Source: Alphaproteobacteria bacterium (GTDB lineage Bacteria > Pseudomonadota > Alphaproteobacteria > Sphingomonadales > Sphingomonadaceae). Taken from it: 64,000 bases of DNA. This document shows, piece by piece, positions 43,508-49,827 of this stretch. The stretch lies in NCBI GenBank assembly GCA_003241875.1, contig QBLU01000006.1:58631-122630 (forward strand), read 5' to 3'. The notes beneath the pieces were generated by a model. The model was not told the origin of the DNA. It was given only the letters and a program-made list of their open reading frames with translations, and ran no database searches. Position 1 is the first letter of the stretch. Every line of letters begins with the position of its first letter. Made by a program: the position numbers and the translations under genes.

Positions 43508-44554
43508 CTAGGCGTTGGGCTCCGCCGTCAGCAGCTCATGCCGCTTCATGGCGTGGCGCAGCTGGTCATAGCTGAGCGCCAAGGCGGCGGCGGTGCGGCG
43601 CTGGTTGTGGCGGCAGCGTTCGAGCGCGGCGATCAGGATCTCGCGTTCATAGGCTTGCACGGCGGCGCGGAAATCCGAGACGCTGTGCAACGTCGGGGCC
43701 GGCAGGGCGGCGGTCTCGCCGCGCGGGTCGACCGACTGGCGGGTTGGCGCGGCCGAGATGGCGGGCAGCGCCGTTGGCCGCCACGGGCTTTCGAACGGGT
43801 CGACGATGATGCGGCCGACGGGCGTTTCGGCGTCGCCCCAGCGATAGAGCGAGCGCTCGACGACATTCTTCAGCTCGCGGACGTTGCCTGGCCAGGGATG
43901 CTCGTTGAGGCAGGCGGTGGCCTTGGCGGTGAAGCCGGGAAACCCCGACCAGCCGAGCTCGGCCGCCATGCGCCGGGCAAAGTGCGAGGCCAGCACCTCG
44001 ATATCCTCGGCCCGCTCGCGGAGCGGCGGCAGGGTGACGACCTCGAAGCTTAGCCGGTCGAGCAAGTCGGCGCGGAAGCGGCCGCGGTCGACCAGCGCCG
44101 GCAGGTCCTCGTTGGTGGCGCCGACCAGCCGCACATCGACGGCGATGGCGCGGTTGGAGCCGATGCGGGTCAGCTCGCCATATTCGACGACGCGCAGCAG
44201 GCGTTCCTGCGCCGCCGGTGACAGGGTGGCGATCTCGTCGAGGAACAGCGTGCCGCCGTCGGCATCCTCGAAGCGGCCGGCGCGGGCGCGCTGGGCACCG
44301 GTGAAGGCGCCGGCCTCGTAACCGAACAGCTCGGCGTCGATCAGGTTCTCGGGCAATGCCGCGCAGTTCAGCGACACCAGCGGCCCGCCCCAGCGCGGGG
44401 ACAGGCGATGCAGGCGCTCGGCGATCAGCTCCTTGCCGGTGCCGCGCTCGCCGATGACCAGCACCGGGCGGTTGAGCGGTGCCGCCGCCGAGGCGCGTTC
44501 GACCGCATCGAGAAAGATCGATGACGATCCGATCAGCGGGGCTGGTTTGGCCAT
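43508..44554 (-). CDS. pspF: phage shock protein operon transcriptional activator PspF
   Basis: Sigma-54 enhancer-binding protein lacking a receiver domain. The 348-aa protein has Walker A GERGTGKE (35-42), the sigma-54 contact loop GAFTGA (82-87), Walker B GGTLFLDEI (about 98-106), arginine finger region FRADLLDRLSF, and a C-terminal Fis-like helix-turn-helix (RRTAAALALSYDQLRHAMK). It is divergent from the psp genes and starts 110 bp upstream of the consensus sigma-54 promoter. In the family its activity is held back by PspA. Confidence 0.95.
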   Translation of the reverse strand: MAKPAPLIGSSSIFLDAVERASAAAPLNRPVLVIGERGTGKELIAERLHRLSPRWGGPLVSLNCAALPENLIDAELFGYEAGAFTGAQRARAGRFEDADGGTLFLDEIATLSPAAQERLLRVVEYGELTRIGSNRAIAVDVRLVGATNEDLPALVDRGRFRADLLDRLSFEVVTLPPLRERAEDIEVLASHFARRMAAELGWSGFPGFTAKATACLNEHPWPGNVRELKNVVERSLYRWGDAETPVGRIIVDPFESPWRPTALPAISAAPTRQSVDPRGETAALPAPTLHSVSDFRAAVQAYEREILIAALERCRHNQRRTAAALALSYDQLRHAMKRHELLTAEPNA

Positions 44555-44664
44555 GACTGCAAGTTAGTGCAAATTCCCAACATTCAGCAAGGGTTCACAT
44601 ATAAAATTCGGACCGGTGTCGATTGGACCGTTTGAAATCAAGGGGTTAGAAAATTCCCGGCACT

Positions 44665-44680
44665 TGGCACGGCAGTTGCA
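44665..44680 (+). promoter_or_regulatory. consensus sigma-54 promoter of the psp operon
   Basis: TGGCACGGCAGTTGCA is an exact match to TGGCACGNNNNTTGCA. Start of transcription would be near 44691. The 110 bp between it and the pspF start are AT-rich (TTCACATATAAAATTC region) and should hold PspF enhancer sites and the pspF promoter. Confidence 0.92.
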
Positions 44681-44744
44681 AAGCTCTTGGCATGAGCAGC
44701 CGGACACGCCGGACGCCACGGACCAGACACCAAGGAGACTTTCG

Positions 44745-44903
44745 ATGACCACCCTGTTCAATTCCTCCGCCGCCCTCCGCACCCTGGTCGGCGTCGTCGC
44801 CGCGGTCCTGATGGGCAGCACCTTCCTTCTGGCCGCGACCGCCCCCGCCATCACGACGGGCGTGCAGGTCGCCGCCAATTCGGATATCGTCAGCGTTGCC
44901 TGA
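44745..44903 (+). CDS. 52-aa hydrophobic leader protein of the psp operon
   Basis: Small open frame with an AAGGAG site, first behind the sigma-54 promoter. The product has a polar N terminus (MTTLFNSSAALRT), one hydrophobic stretch (VGVVAAVLMGSTFLLAATA, residues about 13-31) that could be a signal peptide cleaved near ATAPA or a membrane anchor, and a short polar tail. I do not recognise a family. Its stop codon lies inside a 9-bp stem hairpin and a second hairpin precedes pspA, so it may be expressed in excess over the rest of the operon. Confidence 0.75.
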   Translation: MTTLFNSSAALRTLVGVVAAVLMGSTFLLAATAPAITTGVQVAANSDIVSVA

Positions 44904-44957
44904 AACGCTGACGATGGCCGGCGGGCCATGGACCGGGATCCCCCCTCTCCGCCGGCC
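44889..44957 (+). promoter_or_regulatory. two successive hairpins between the leader gene and pspA
   Basis: First stem GTCAGCGTT (44889-44897) with AACGCTGAC (44904-44912), across the leader-gene stop codon; second stem GGCCGGCGG (44916-44924) with CCGCCGGCC (44949-44957). Both are perfect 9-bp pairings. They could attenuate transcription or stabilise the upstream message. The pspA start is 32 bases further on. Confidence 0.55.
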
Positions 44958-44989
44958 CACCTCTTGAAGCAGAACTGGAGCTTTCGATC

Positions 44990-45661
44990 ATGGGCATTTT
45001 CTCGCGGACCCGCGATATCATCGCCGCCAACGTCACCGACCTTCTCGACCGGGCCGAAGACCCGGCCAAGATGATCCGCATGATCATCATGGAGATGGAG
45101 GAAACGCTGGTCGAGGTTCGCGCCTCGGCGGCTCGCACCATCGCCGATCAAAAGGAGATGCGCCGCGCCATCATCCGCGCCGAAGCCGCCCAGGCGAGCT
45201 GGGCCGAAAAGGCCGAGCTGGCGCTGAGCAAGGGCCGCGAGGATCTCGCCAAGGCCGCGCTCGTCGAAAAGGGCAAGGCCAAGAGCTTTGTCGACCAGAT
45301 GCAGGGCGAATGCGCCGCGCTCGACCAGGGCCTGGCGCTCAACGAGGCCGACATCCACAAGCTGGAGGGCAAGCTGCGCGAGGCGCGCACCCGCCAGAAT
45401 GTCATCCTCAACCGTATCGAATCGGCGACCAACCGGTCCAAGCTGATCGAGATGACCAAGGGCCCGCGGGTCGACGAGGCGTTCGCGCGCTTCGAGATTC
45501 TCGAGCGCCGTGCCGATCTCGCCGAGGGCCGCGCCGATGCACTGTCGATCGGCGGCCCGCCGCGCACCCTCGCCGATGAATTCGCCGACCTGACTGCCGA
45601 CGACGAAGTTTCCGCCGAACTGGCGGCGATGAAGGCCCGGCTCGGCAAGACGGAAGGCTGA
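44990..45661 (+). CDS. pspA: phage shock protein A (PspA/IM30/ESCRT-III family)
   Basis: Peripheral membrane protein that stabilises damaged inner membrane and inhibits PspF. The 223-aa protein starts MGIFSRTRDIIAANVTDLLD with the amphipathic helix and continues as long coiled helices (EDPAKMIRMIIMEMEETLVE, the family signature). Five bases separate it from pspB. Ribosome site TGGAG precedes the ATG. Confidence 0.96.
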   Translation: MGIFSRTRDIIAANVTDLLDRAEDPAKMIRMIIMEMEETLVEVRASAARTIADQKEMRRAIIRAEAAQASWAEKAELALSKGREDLAKAALVEKGKAKSFVDQMQGECAALDQGLALNEADIHKLEGKLREARTRQNVILNRIESATNRSKLIEMTKGPRVDEAFARFEILERRADLAEGRADALSIGGPPRTLADEFADLTADDEVSAELAAMKARLGKTEG

Positions 45662-45666
45662 TCGCC

Positions 45667-45948
45667 ATGGAAGACGTGCTCCTCCCCATCGTCATCGTCG
45701 GCATGCTGTTCATCGGCCTGCCGTGGATGATCCTCCACTATCTCACCAAGTGGAAATCCGGTCGCGGCATCAGCCAGCAGGACGAGGTGCTGCTCGACGA
45801 TCTTCACGAGATGGCGCGGCGGCTCGATGGCCGGCTGAATTCGATCGAGCGGATCATCGCCGCGGAAGACCCGACCTGGAAGGACGGTCGCCTGACCGAC
45901 CTGTCGGCCAGCGACGACACCGGCAAGATCAGCAAGTTCCAGCGCTGA
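45667..45948 (+). CDS. pspB: envelope stress response membrane protein PspB
   Basis: A 93-aa inner-membrane protein. One membrane segment at about residues 5-25 (PIVIVGMLFIGLPWMILHYL), then a coiled helix with the family ending RLNSIERIIAAEDPTWKD. PspB and PspC together sense membrane stress and relieve PspA inhibition of PspF in enterobacteria. The tail after residue 75 (SASDDTGKISKFQR) is longer than in E. coli. The IERI segment resembles the motif of the six small genes downstream. Confidence 0.94.
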   Translation: MEDVLLPIVIVGMLFIGLPWMILHYLTKWKSGRGISQQDEVLLDDLHEMARRLDGRLNSIERIIAAEDPTWKDGRLTDLSASDDTGKISKFQR

Positions 45949-45970
45949 AGAGCGCAGAAAGAACAAGACG

Positions 45971-46168
45971 ATGGCTCTCAATTCCCCTTTCCGGCTCGAC
46001 AAGGCCAACGGCAAGATCATGGGCGTCTGCGCAGGTCTCGCCAACTACTTCGGGATCGAGACCGTGTGGCTCCGCGTCGGCTTCGTCGCCGCCAGCCTCC
46101 TCGGCTTCGGCTCGCCAATCCTCATCTACCTGGTCATCGGCCTCGTCGCCGACAGCCAGCCCGCCTGA
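45971..46168 (+). CDS. pspC: minimal PspC domain protein, copy 1
   Basis: Only 65 aa, which is just the PspC domain: FRLDKANGKIMGVCAGLANY (7-26), then a WLRVGFVAASLLG turn and a membrane helix PILIYLVIGLVADS. The C-terminal leucine-zipper part of enterobacterial PspC is absent. A second, longer PspC follows 21 bp downstream. It may be a partner of PspB or of the small coiled-coil proteins. Confidence 0.9.
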   Translation: MALNSPFRLDKANGKIMGVCAGLANYFGIETVWLRVGFVAASLLGFGSPILIYLVIGLVADSQPA

Positions 46169-46189
46169 CAGTTGACAGGGACAACCACC

Positions 46190-46570
46190 ATGAGCGTTCG
46201 CCGCACCCGCTTCTACCTCGACAAGCGCAACAAGCGCTTCATGGGGGTCTGCTCCGGCATTGCCGATTACTTCGGCTGGGAAGCCACCTGGGTCCGCGTC
46301 GGCTTTGCCGCCCTGACCATCATGGGGGTCGGCTTCCTGCCGCTGGTCTATCTCGCTGTCGGCTTCATCGCCGATCCCAAGCCCAGCATGCTCTACAACG
46401 AGAGCCTGGAGGACCGGCAGTTCTGGAAAAGCGTCCGGGTTTCGCCGCAGCGCACCGTCCGCGACGTCAACGCCGCCTTTCGCGACGCCGACCGCCGTCT
46501 GCGTGACATCGAGGCCTATGTGACGACGTCGAACAGCAGCCTTGCCAAGGAAATCGACCAGCTGCGCTAA
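46190..46570 (+). CDS. pspC: PspC domain protein with coiled C-terminal tail, copy 2
   Basis: A 126-aa protein from the ATG at 46190. The PspC domain (FYLDKRNKRFMGVCSGIADY to FIADPKP) fills residues 5-65 and is followed by about 60 hydrophilic residues with helices (RTVRDVNAAFRDADRRLRDI) and the end SLAKEIDQLR, similar to the ends of the downstream small proteins. This copy corresponds best to canonical PspC. It lies 25 bp before the first of the six small genes. Confidence 0.92.
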   Translation: MSVRRTRFYLDKRNKRFMGVCSGIADYFGWEATWVRVGFAALTIMGVGFLPLVYLAVGFIADPKPSMLYNESLEDRQFWKSVRVSPQRTVRDVNAAFRDADRRLRDIEAYVTTSNSSLAKEIDQLR

Positions 46571-46595
46571 CGCAGCCGGTCGGGGGAGACACGCC

Positions 46596-46886
46596 ATGTC
46601 ATTCGGTTCGCCAGCCTTTGTCCTCGCCATCATCATGATGAGCTTCATCGCCTGGGTCATCACCACGGCCATCCGCGCCCGGCACGGCTATCCGCTCGAA
46701 AACGAGTGGGGCGGCACGACCCACAAGGTAGATGGCGACCTGAAGCGCCAGAACGACATTCTCGAGCGCGAGAACGCCATGCTGCGCGACAAGATCGGCC
46801 GCATCGAGGAGCGCACCGCCGTCCTCGAGCGCATCGCCACCGACACGCCGAACCGGCTGTCGGCAGAGATCGAAAAACTGCGCTGA
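46596..46886 (+). CDS. membrane-anchored coiled-coil protein of the psp array, member 1
   Basis: A 96-aa protein with GGGGGAG before the ATG. One membrane segment at about 6-25 (AFVLAIIMMSFIAWVITTAI), a linker HGYPLENEWGG, then a coiled coil (RQNDILERENAMLRDKIGRI) ending in LERIATDTPNRLSAEIEKL. The linker recurs in member 4 and the end motif in members 2-5. The general plan (short N terminus, membrane helix, coiled coil) is that of PspB. Function not known; a regulatory or scaffolding partner of PspA/PspC is likely. Confidence 0.8.
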   Translation: MSFGSPAFVLAIIMMSFIAWVITTAIRARHGYPLENEWGGTTHKVDGDLKRQNDILERENAMLRDKIGRIEERTAVLERIATDTPNRLSAEIEKLR

Positions 46887-46914
46887 CACACGGCCAAACC
46901 GGGGACAAACGACC

Positions 46915-47211
46915 ATGAGCGAACTCGCCCTTCTCATCCCGATCCTGGGGGTCTCGATCCCGATCGTCGGTATCGTCGGCGGCATTGCCAGCAAGATGTT
47001 CAAGCGCTGGGCCGACCTGAAGGAAAAGCAGATGGACCTGGCGGCCCGCACCGCCGGCGAACAGGCGGCGCAATATGCCGCCAAGATCGAACGGCTGGAG
47101 GAACATGTCGCCGTGCTCAACCGCATCGTCACCGACCGCAACGAGGGCCTGACCGCGCAGATTGAAAGCCTGCGCGACGTCCCGACATTGCGCGCGTCGG
47201 CCAAGGAGTAG
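46915..47211 (+). CDS. membrane-anchored coiled-coil protein of the psp array, member 2
   Basis: A 98-aa protein. Membrane segment at about 5-25 (ALLIPILGVSIPIVGIVGGI), a basic turn KMFKRWADLKEKQMDLAA, a helix GEQAAQYAAKIERLEEHVAV and the motif LNRIVTDRNEGLTAQIESL. It is very similar to member 3 over the helical part, pointing to a recent tandem duplication. Six bases separate the two genes. Confidence 0.8.
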   Translation: MSELALLIPILGVSIPIVGIVGGIASKMFKRWADLKEKQMDLAARTAGEQAAQYAAKIERLEEHVAVLNRIVTDRNEGLTAQIESLRDVPTLRASAKE

Positions 47212-47216
47212 CCGCC

Positions 47217-47492
47217 ATGTTCGTCGATGCGTCCGACCTGTTCCCCTTCGTCGTCCTGGCGATCGTCCTCGCCGCCATCCTCGGCAGCGTCGCCAAGCGC
47301 TGGATGAAGCTGAAGGAAAAGCAGCTCGATCTTGCCGCCACCGTCGCCGGCGAGCAGGCGGCGCAATACGCCGCCAAGATCGAGCGCCTGGAAAGCCATG
47401 TCGCCACGCTCAACCGCATCGTCACCGATCGCAGCGACGACCTTTCGATCCAGATCGACAATTTGCGCGGCGCCCCCGCCAAGCTGAACTGA
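47217..47492 (+). CDS. membrane-anchored coiled-coil protein of the psp array, member 3
   Basis: A 91-aa sister of member 2. The membrane segment is FPFVVLAIVLAAILGSV (about 9-25), followed by KRWMKLKEKQLDLAATVAGE, then QAAQYAAKIERLESHVATLN and the motif LNRIVTDRSDDLSIQIDNL. Differences from member 2 are concentrated in the membrane helix, while the coiled region is conserved, suggesting that the coil carries a shared interaction surface. Confidence 0.8.
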   Translation: MFVDASDLFPFVVLAIVLAAILGSVAKRWMKLKEKQLDLAATVAGEQAAQYAAKIERLESHVATLNRIVTDRSDDLSIQIDNLRGAPAKLN

Positions 47493-47502
47493 GGATAGCG
47501 AA

Positions 47503-47829
47503 ATGCCACTCGACCCCAGCATCATCGAGGCACTTGCCCCCGTCGGCGTCAGCGCCGTGTTCATCGGCACCATCGGCTGGGTGATGACGACCTGGATCAA
47601 GGTGAAGAACGGCTATCCGCTCGAAAGCAGCTGGGGCAAGCCCCTGCTGCCGGCCAGCAGCGGCGAGACGCAGGAACGTGTCAAGCTGCTGGCGCAGGAG
47701 AATGCCGAGCTGAGGGCGCTGGTCGGCAGCGTCAAGGACCGGCTGGAAGTGCTCGAACGCATCGCCACCGACCGCGGCAGCCGCCTTGCCGCCGAGATCG
47801 ACAGCCTCGGCCCGAAACAGATCAACTAG
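47503..47829 (+). CDS. membrane-anchored coiled-coil protein of the psp array, member 4
   Basis: A 108-aa protein. Membrane segment at about 12-31 (PVGVSAVFIGTIGWVMTTWI), linker NGYPLESSWGK as in member 1, a 20-residue polar insert, then the coil QERVKLLAQENAELRALVGS and the motif LERIATDRGSRLAAEIDSL. It is a sister of member 1 although two other members lie between them. Confidence 0.8.
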   Translation: MPLDPSIIEALAPVGVSAVFIGTIGWVMTTWIKVKNGYPLESSWGKPLLPASSGETQERVKLLAQENAELRALVGSVKDRLEVLERIATDRGSRLAAEIDSLGPKQIN

Positions 47830-47871
47830 AACCCTTGAAGGTCGCACCCCTCAAGCCTTGCGAGAGTCATA

Positions 47872-48138
47872 ATGAATCCGTTTGAAATGGTTGTCCTGAT
47901 CGTCGCGATCGTCACGGTCGGCCGCGTTGCCAGCGCCAGATACGGCGTCAACATCGGCGGCGGCCGCCGGGAACGGCGCCGGGAGGCCAGCCAGGCCCAG
48001 CAGGTCGACGAGGTCGAAGCCGCCCGGCTGCGCTCCGAAGTCACCCGCCTCAACGATCGCATCCAGGTGCTCGAACGCCTGGCGACCGACCCGGCCAAGC
48101 GCCTGTCGGACGAAATCGACGCCCTCAAGAACCAGTGA
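47872..48138 (+). CDS. membrane-anchored coiled-coil protein of the psp array, member 5
   Basis: An 88-aa protein with a short membrane segment (VVLIVAIVTVGRVASA, about 7-22), a Gly/Arg-rich linker (GGGRRERRREASQ), and a coil ending LERLATDPAKRLSDEIDAL. The linker differs from all other members. The ATG at 47872 is 42 bases after member 4; ribosome site weak (GAGAG). Confidence 0.75.
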   Translation: MNPFEMVVLIVAIVTVGRVASARYGVNIGGGRRERRREASQAQQVDEVEAARLRSEVTRLNDRIQVLERLATDPAKRLSDEIDALKNQ

Positions 48139-48168
48139 CCCCGAACCCAAGCCAGGGAGGATGATCAC

Positions 48169-48405
48169 ATGCCACCCATCGAATCGCTTCTGGTGCTCAG
48201 CACCGCCAGCCTTGCGGGGCTGGGCCTTGTCGCCGGCTTTTCGGCCTGGGCCTGGGCCGGATGGCTGCGCCTGCGCACCCATGAACTCGAGCAGGGACGC
48301 GGCCATACCGCCGACCTGCCGGCCATCGGCCAGCGCATCGACCTTGCCGACCTGAAGGAACGCATCCGCAAGCTGGAAGCCATTGCCGCAGGGGTCGAGC
48401 TCTGA
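48169..48405 (+). CDS. membrane-anchored small protein of the psp array, member 6
   Basis: A 78-aa protein, the shortest and most divergent. Membrane segment at about 9-31 (STASLAGLGLVAGFSAWAWA), a short polar linker, and the helix DLKERIRKLEAIAAGVEL; the end motif is reduced to the RKLEAIA part, much as in PspB (LNSIERI). An AGGGAGG site precedes the ATG. It is the last gene before a strong terminator. Confidence 0.75.
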   Translation: MPPIESLLVLSTASLAGLGLVAGFSAWAWAGWLRLRTHELEQGRGHTADLPAIGQRIDLADLKERIRKLEAIAAGVEL

Positions 48406-48417
48406 TCCTGCCGACTT

Positions 48418-48437
48418 GACCCCCGGCGCCGGGGGTC
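48418..48437 (+). terminator. hairpin ending the psp operon
   Basis: Perfect 20-bp palindrome GACCCCCGGCGCCGGGGGTC, 12 bases after the stop of the last psp-array gene and 13 bases before the sufE start. Confidence 0.8.
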
Positions 48438-48450
48438 GCAAACCGCGTCG

Positions 48451-48864
48451 ATGACCATCGCCACATTCGACGATGTCGAGGCCGAATTCGAAGCCTTCGA
48501 CGATTGGGACGACCGCTACCGCCTGTTGATCGACCTGGGCCGGGCGCTGCCGCCGATGCCCGCCGCGCTGAAGACCGAGGCAACCAAGGTGCGGGGCTGC
48601 GCCAGCCAGGTCTGGCTCCACCCGCAAGCCGATGCCGGGGGCCGGCTGCATTTTTCCGCCGACAGCGATGCCGCCATCGTCAAGGGCCTGGTGGCGCTGG
48701 TGCTGATGCTCGCCGATGATCGCACGCCGGCCGAGATCGACACGGCGGAAATCCGCGCCCGGCTCGACGTCCTGGGCCTGTCGAAGCACCTGTCGTCGAA
48801 TCGCACCCAGGGCCTGGCCTCGATGGTCGCGCGGATCGGCGACCTCGCCCGCGAGGCGGCGTGA
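48451..48864 (+). CDS. sufE: SufE family cysteine desulfuration protein
   Basis: Sulfur acceptor for the SufS desulfurase in Fe-S cluster assembly. The 137-aa protein has the catalytic Cys in VRGCASQVW near residue 51 and the family ending RTQGLASMVARI. No other suf genes are near. Its last codons overlap the next gene by four bases, so it is co-translated with the thioesterase pair. Confidence 0.94.
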   Translation: MTIATFDDVEAEFEAFDDWDDRYRLLIDLGRALPPMPAALKTEATKVRGCASQVWLHPQADAGGRLHFSADSDAAIVKGLVALVLMLADDRTPAEIDTAEIRARLDVLGLSKHLSSNRTQGLASMVARIGDLAREAA

Positions 48865-49316
48865 CGGATCGCGGCACGGCGGACGAGCGCCAGCAGCGGT
48901 TCGTCCAGCATTTCCTCGCCGGCGTGCCACATCTGGCGGCGCTCGGCATCGCCTATCGCACCCATGGTCCCGACTGGGCTGAGCTCGTCATGCCGTTTGC
49001 CGAGCAGCAGCTCGCCGACCCCGATTACGGCATCATCGCATCGGGAGCGATCTTCACGCTGATGGATTCGGCGGCAGGATTTTCGGTGCACATGGCGCTG
49101 GGCGAGTTCGCGCCGATCGCCACGATCGACCTGCGCATCGACTATCTGCGCGGGCCGACGCCGGGCGCCACCGTGGTCGGCCGCGCCAGCTGCTATCGGC
49201 TGACGCGGCAGATCGCCTTTGTCCGCGGCAGCGCCCATGACGGCGACCCGGACCGGCCGATCGCCAACATGGCGGGCACCTTCATCATCAGCCGCGCCGC
49301 GGCGGACCCGGCATGA
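48861..49316 (+). CDS. PaaI family hotdog thioesterase 1
   Basis: A 151-aa hotdog-fold acyl-CoA thioesterase. The central helix motif is GIIASGAIFTLMDSAAGFSV (about 55-74) with the catalytic acidic residue in LMDSA, then TIDLRIDYLRGPTPGATVVG. It overlaps sufE upstream and thioesterase 2 downstream by four bases (ATGA) on each side. Substrate unknown. Confidence 0.9.
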   Translation: MTDRGTADERQQRFVQHFLAGVPHLAALGIAYRTHGPDWAELVMPFAEQQLADPDYGIIASGAIFTLMDSAAGFSVHMALGEFAPIATIDLRIDYLRGPTPGATVVGRASCYRLTRQIAFVRGSAHDGDPDRPIANMAGTFIISRAAADPA

Positions 49317-49759
49317 CCAGCACCGCACTCGCCCGCGCCTTGCGCGATGAACGGCATGGCCGGCTCGACATGCTGCCCTACGCCCGGATGCTCGACCTGC
49401 GCTATGAACAGGACGACAGCGAGGTTCGGCTGATCATGCCGTTCAGCATCGGGCTGGTCGGTGCGCCGGGGCGACTGCACGGCGGTGCCATCGCCGGCCT
49501 GCTGGAGATTGCCGGGCTGGCCGCGGTGATCGTCGCGCAACCCGATGCCGACCGCCTGCCACGCCTGCGCCCGGTGACGGTGACCGCCGACTTCATGCGC
49601 GAAGGCACGCCGGTGGATACCATCGCGGCGGCCGAGGTAACCCGATTGGGGCGCCGCATCATCAACGTCAGCAGCCGGGCCTGGCAGTTCGATCGCGGCC
49701 GGCCGATCGCGATGGCGAACATCAATTTCCTGGCCGACTGGCCGGACGCCGAGAGCTGA
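49313..49759 (+). CDS. PaaI family hotdog thioesterase 2
   Basis: A 148-aa paralog of the preceding protein, with GAPGRLHGGAIAGLLEIAG (about 48-66) and VTVTADFMREGTPVDTIA. The HGG and E positions match the PaaI-type active site. The pair could act as a hetero-oligomer, since two different hotdog subunits are encoded back to back with coupled translation. It ends one base before a dispersed repeat that forms its terminator. Confidence 0.9.
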   Translation: MTSTALARALRDERHGRLDMLPYARMLDLRYEQDDSEVRLIMPFSIGLVGAPGRLHGGAIAGLLEIAGLAAVIVAQPDADRLPRLRPVTVTADFMREGTPVDTIAAAEVTRLGRRIINVSSRAWQFDRGRPIAMANINFLADWPDAES

Positions 49760-49760
49760 C

Positions 49761-49825
49761 TGTATTCAATTCGATCCGCTCAGCCTGAGCGGGCTTTCTG
49801 GTTCGACCCAACTGAAAGCGGGCCT
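49761..49825. repeat. dispersed sphingomonad-type repeat, short copy with terminator hairpin
   Basis: Starts TGTATTCAATTCGATCCG and ends ACTGAAAGCGGGCCT, like the copy at 40482-40603 but without the inner stem. CCGCTCA (49776-49782), loop GCC, TGAGCGG (49786-49792), then GCTTTCT gives a good intrinsic terminator for the thioesterase transcript. It touches the TAG of the convergent phosphodiesterase gene. Confidence 0.78.
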
Positions 49826-49827
49826 GA

